Source: JALZBL01 sp040004775 (lineage in GTDB: Bacteria > Actinomycetota > Actinomycetes > Mycobacteriales > Jatrophihabitantaceae). From it: a stretch of 8,101 bases of DNA. The stretch covers positions 1 to 8,101 of the forward strand of contig JBDUAD010000115.1 of assembly GCA_040004775.1 (NCBI GenBank). The letters are read 5' to 3'. Under the pieces are notes generated by a model. That model was not told the origin of the DNA and did not search any database. It worked only from the letters and a program-made list of their open reading frames with translations. This document shows, one piece after another, positions 6,293 to 8,101 of this stretch. How positions within the stretch are numbered: position 1 is the first letter of the stretch; each line of letters starts with the position of its first letter. The translations under genes and the position numbers were made by a program.

Positions 6293-6334
6293 CCGTGGGG
6301 CCGAGGCGGTTGACGCGGGCGGGCGAGGTTCGAC

Positions 6335-6913
6335 TCAAGCGTCCTTGACGACCCGGTAGCGCAGGTGGCTCGCCTTCGATCCCTCGACGATGCTGATCGG
6401 CTGCAAGCGAATGTGGCCACCGGTGTCGTCGAGCAGCCGGGTTCCGGCGCCGAGCAGCACGGGGACGAGGTGAACACGCACCTCGTCGACGAGCCCGGCT
6501 CGCAGCAGTTGGCCGCCGATGCTGGCGCTGAAGACGTCGACGTCCTTGTCGCCGGCGATCCCCTTCGCGGTCGCGATCGCCTCGTCCGGGCTGGACACGA
6601 AGGTGTACACCCCACCGGCGGGCACATCGTCGGGTTCGCTGTGCGTGACGATGATCGTTGGGGTGCGGGCGTCGGAACCGGGTCCGTGGGAACCCCAGCT
6701 GTCGATACAGGTGTCGTAGGTTCGCCGCCCGGCGATGCTGGCGCCGACGGTGTCCTGGCTGTCGGCGTGCACGTCACTACCGAGTTGATCGTCGCCGAAG
6801 GCCCATTCGTGCAGGACTTGGCCGCCATCGCCCATCGGCTCGTCGATGCGAGGGTTGGCGGCGGTGACGTAGCCGTCGAGCGACATGCTGATCTCGAACC
6901 GAACGCTGGTCAT
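6335..6913 (-). CDS. RibD C-terminal/dihydrofolate reductase-fold protein
   Basis: NAD(P)H-binding protein of 192 residues with the dihydrofolate reductase fold shared with the RibD reductase domain. Such stand-alone proteins are common in actinobacteria and most have no assigned substrate; it is not expected to be the essential folate enzyme. Visible marks: SMSLDGYVTA (9-18), IAGRRTYDTC (60-69), TIIVTHSE (86-93, the strand after the first nucleotide-binding helix), FSASIGGQLLRAGLVDEVRVHLVP split around 128-151 with the GG cofactor-loop at 133-134, and VLLGAGTRLL (152-161). Length is normal. ATG 6913 is preceded 10 bases upstream by CGAAAGGA, which lies within the tail of the gene fragment upstream. 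The next gene, the HelD-like one, starts 57 bases downstream with its own promoter candidate. Confidence 0.92.
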   Translation of the reverse strand: MTSVRFEISMSLDGYVTAANPRIDEPMGDGGQVLHEWAFGDDQLGSDVHADSQDTVGASIAGRRTYDTCIDSWGSHGPGSDARTPTIIVTHSEPDDVPAGGVYTFVSSPDEAIATAKGIAGDKDVDVFSASIGGQLLRAGLVDEVRVHLVPVLLGAGTRLLDDTGGHIRLQPISIVEGSKASHLRYRVVKDA

Positions 6914-7073
6914 GGCGTAGTCGTCCTTTCGTGGCCGGCGGCGGCGCCGTCGGCGGCGGAAAGCGGGTGGAGGTGAGGATGAACTCGGTGCGCCAGTTCG
7001 GCCCGTCGTCGCTGCGTTCCCAGGCCGCGGTGATCGTGTTGGCGTCGTCCGAAAAGGGTGGGCCTTCAGCCAT
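6777..7073 (-). pseudogene. C-terminal remnant of a DUF1579-like protein (tentative)
   Basis: The ORF of 98 codons has two unlike halves. Residues 1-37 (FSDDANTITAAWERSDDG, then NWRTEF and LTSTR) resemble the last strands of lipocalin-like or DUF1579-type proteins, whose C-termini typically read SDDGNTITGRWE...SEDG..W..DF.LTYTR; this is a memory-based match. Those proteins are about 140-160 residues, so the N-terminal two thirds is absent, and a stop lies seven codons upstream of the ATG. From residue about 38 the frame runs through a Pro/Ala stretch and then into the RibD-fold gene, overlapping it by 137 bases with antisense-like arginine-rich residues that are not real protein. ATG 7073 overlaps the DoxX-like stop by 8 bases. 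It may be a decayed gene, or a short translated leftover in the operon. Confidence 0.5.
6924..6931 (-). promoter_or_regulatory. Ribosome binding site of RibD-fold gene
   Basis: CGAAAGGA on the minus strand, 10 bases before ATG 6913. It confirms that start although the upstream fragment frame runs across it. Confidence 0.6.
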
Positions 7074-7542
7074 GACGTGCCTGTCCGATCAGAGTCGGCG
7101 GCCGGCGGCCGGCGCGGGCGAGATCCGCTGCGAGGCGCACCGTCCGGTCACGGCGGCCCCAAGCCACCACCGCGGCCACCCCGAGGAACCCGGCGGGCCC
7201 GATCGCGTCCACGCCGCCGACATGCACGACGGTGAGAGTGACCGCGCCGACCATTAGTGCGACGAGCGCGGCAGCGGCCGCGCCGACCAGTCGCGGGATC
7301 AGCAGGCCGGCCGCGCCGGCGATCTCGAGAACGCCGATGGTGTGCATGCCCGCGGCGCTGATGCCGAGGTCGGCGAACTTCGCGACAAGGTGTGGGTCGG
7401 CGCCGAGCTTCGGCGCGCCGGCCCCGACGTACGCAAAGGCCAACACGGCCTGCGCGAACCACAGTCGGCCGGTGGCCGGTTTCGGAGCGCGGACGCGGGA
7501 GGTCGAGGCGGTTCGAGGTGCGGTGGCGTGCATGGTGCTCAT
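7066..7542 (-). CDS. DoxX-like integral membrane protein
   Basis: Small membrane protein of 158 residues with four predicted spans at about 27-45, 63-84, 86-108 and 113-128. Features typical of DoxX/DoxX-like proteins are WFAQAVLAFAYVGAGAPKLG (28-47), the Lys-rich turn, and ADLGISAAGMHTIGVLEIAG (57-76), where Gly and Glu sit in the second span. The N-terminal 24 residues are basic and flexible, and the C-terminus (about 129-158) is Arg-rich and cytoplasmic. Family members are often linked to redox or thiol stress, but most have no known activity. ATG 7542 has CGAAAGGA 7 bases upstream; ATG 7533 is a weaker alternative. Its stop overlaps the start of the following gene fragment by 8 bases, and the RibD-fold gene follows, so the three form one likely transcript. 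Confidence 0.9.
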   Translation of the reverse strand: MSTMHATAPRTASTSRVRAPKPATGRLWFAQAVLAFAYVGAGAPKLGADPHLVAKFADLGISAAGMHTIGVLEIAGAAGLLIPRLVGAAAAALVALMVGAVTLTVVHVGGVDAIGPAGFLGVAAVVAWGRRDRTVRLAADLARAGRRPPTLIGQARHG

Positions 7543-7549
7543 GGCTCAT

Positions 7550-7557
7550 TCCTTTCG
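7550..7557 (-). promoter_or_regulatory. Ribosome binding site of DoxX-like gene
   Basis: CGAAAGGA on the minus strand, 7 bases before ATG 7542, at the same spacing as for the VOC gene. It fixes the start codon. Confidence 0.7.
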
Positions 7558-7567
7558 GGTGTGGTGC

Positions 7568-7584
7568 GGCCGCGAAGTGCGGCC
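7568..7584. terminator. GC hairpin between doubtful ORF and DoxX-like gene
   Basis: GGCCGC (7568-7573), 5-base loop, GCGGCC (7579-7584): perfect 6-bp stem with the same arms as the hairpin at 1626-1641. On the minus strand it lies in the 47 bases between the end of the 58-codon ORF and the DoxX-like start. It could end the N-acetyltransferase transcript, or be an operator. No T-run is present. Confidence 0.35.
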
Positions 7585-7589
7585 CGCGC

Positions 7590-7766
7590 TTACTCGGGCG
7601 TCGAGCGAGCTGTCAATGAATCGACACTCGCGGTCGAGGACTTCGGTCGTATCCATCGACGGCTGCACCGCTCCCCGACAGCGATCCAGCGGCGTTGAGC
7701 GGGGATGTGGTCGTGGGTCTCGTCAAAGCGGTGCCCTGAGAAGGCGGCGATATCGGCGATGGTCAT
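7590..7766 (-). CDS. Doubtful 58-codon ORF downstream of acetyltransferase
   Basis: ATG 7766 reads MTIADIAAFSGHRFDETHDH then IPAQRRWIAVGERC and ends at TAA 7590. I do not recognise it. It begins 10 bases after the upstream stop codon, with AGGA 4 bases before the ATG. The first 20 codons or so are strongly GC-ended, like real genes here; from about codon 32 the bias fades (CGT CGA TGG ATA CGA) and residues turn Arg/Ser-rich. It may be a small co-transcribed gene, or the start of a longer gene that has lost its frame. It occupies an interval that would otherwise be empty. Confidence 0.3.
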   Translation of the reverse strand: MTIADIAAFSGHRFDETHDHIPAQRRWIAVGERCSRRWIRPKSSTASVDSLTARSTPE

Positions 7767-7776
7767 GGCGTCCTAC

Positions 7777-8101
7777 TCAGGCGGTGGCGAGCCACGTCTC
7801 GTGGGCGCTGCGGACGGACGTCCACAACGTGCGTAACCGCCTAGGTGAGACGTCCGGAACAACGTCGAACTCGTCGGCGAGCAGGGTTCGCCAGTCGGCG
7901 AGCGACTCGATGGTGACCGCCGCCTGGTCGGTGCGGGTCCACAGGCAGCCCCGCAGCACGGACGACCCACCGGCGTGCCGGCGCTGCGCCGTCACGGTGC
8001 GGGCGAAGCTCGACGCAGGGGAGGTGGAGTTGTACGCGTGCCGCGCGGCGAACGTCGAGAGCGGCACCGCGCAGTCGACGATGCTGACGCCGCCGAACGA
8101 C
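7777..8101 (-). CDS. Probable arylamine N-acetyltransferase, C-terminal part
   Basis: The frame is open to the right edge, so about 107 C-terminal residues are visible and the start is missing. The segment AYNSTSPASSFARTVTAQRR followed by SSVLRGCLW matches the NAT pattern in which N.(Y/F).STSP.S.F leads to the third-domain strands (..V.QR....G...LRG). A helix then resembles the NAT end: LADWRTLLADEFDVVPD. NATs transfer acetyl from acetyl-CoA to arylamines through a Cys-His-Asp triad; the triad lies in the missing N-terminus, so activity cannot be judged. The internal GTG at 8067 is not taken as a start, since the frame continues upstream as SFGGVSIVDCAV. An alternative is a related acyltransferase-like protein. 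The stop TGA at 7777 is 10 bases before the doubtful ORF. Confidence 0.72.
   Translation of the reverse strand, partial: SFGGVSIVDCAVPLSTFAARHAYNSTSPASSFARTVTAQRRHAGGSSVLRGCLWTRTDQAAVTIESLADWRTLLADEFDVVPDVSPRRLRTLWTSVRSAHETWLATA

Noticed and set aside
5300..6313. Long + strand ORF (337 codons) antisense to the HelD-like gene
   Set aside because: Its residues are Arg/His/Val-rich and low in information, and the minus strand carries the full ATPase motif series; a GC-rich shadow.
6278..6334. Rifamycin-associated element upstream of the HelD-like gene
   Set aside because: I looked for the long inverted repeat described upstream of some rifamycin-resistance genes; only short GC matches are present.

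Overview
The window is GC-rich with strongly GC-ended codons, frequent GTG starts and tightly packed genes. This points to a high-GC actinobacterium, and the strong GAAAGGA-type ribosome sites and possible leaderless starts would suit a mycobacterium-like or related genus. I cannot name the species. No tRNA, rRNA, CRISPR array, insertion sequence or phage gene is visible, and no stretch above about 300 bases lacks a gene.

Left edge (1-1626): the 3' part of an aldo/keto reductase on the + strand; a small minus-strand gene (ending at 843) of unrecognised family whose start is unclear; and, divergent from it with overlapping 5' ends, a + strand SRPBCC-fold protein. A perfect GC hairpin sits at the end of the SRPBCC gene.

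Centre (1703-6277), all on the minus strand, read from high to low coordinates: a HelD-like UvrD/Rep-type ATPase, an AraC-family regulator, a VOC (glyoxalase-fold) protein, then an ECF-type sigma factor coupled by a 4-base ATGA overlap to a single-pass membrane protein that is probably its anti-sigma partner. Gaps between the first three genes are 33 and 44 bases, so they may be one operon. The sigma gene lies 88 bases further on and probably has its own promoter. HelD proteins remodel RNA polymerase, so the HelD gene and the sigma/anti-sigma pair place two kinds of polymerase control in one block; any functional link is inference.

Right edge (6335-8101), also minus strand: the C-terminal part of a probable arylamine N-acetyltransferase, a doubtful 58-codon ORF, a DoxX-like membrane protein, a fragment resembling the C-terminus of a larger family, and a RibD/dihydrofolate-reductase-fold protein. 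These look like small housekeeping or stress/redox accessory genes.

I found no convincing new multi-gene system. The items most worth a second look are an apparent one-base frameshift at the N-terminus of the sigma gene, the HelD-like ATPase and its neighbours, the gene remnant before the reductase, and the poorly defined minus-strand gene at 843-1226.
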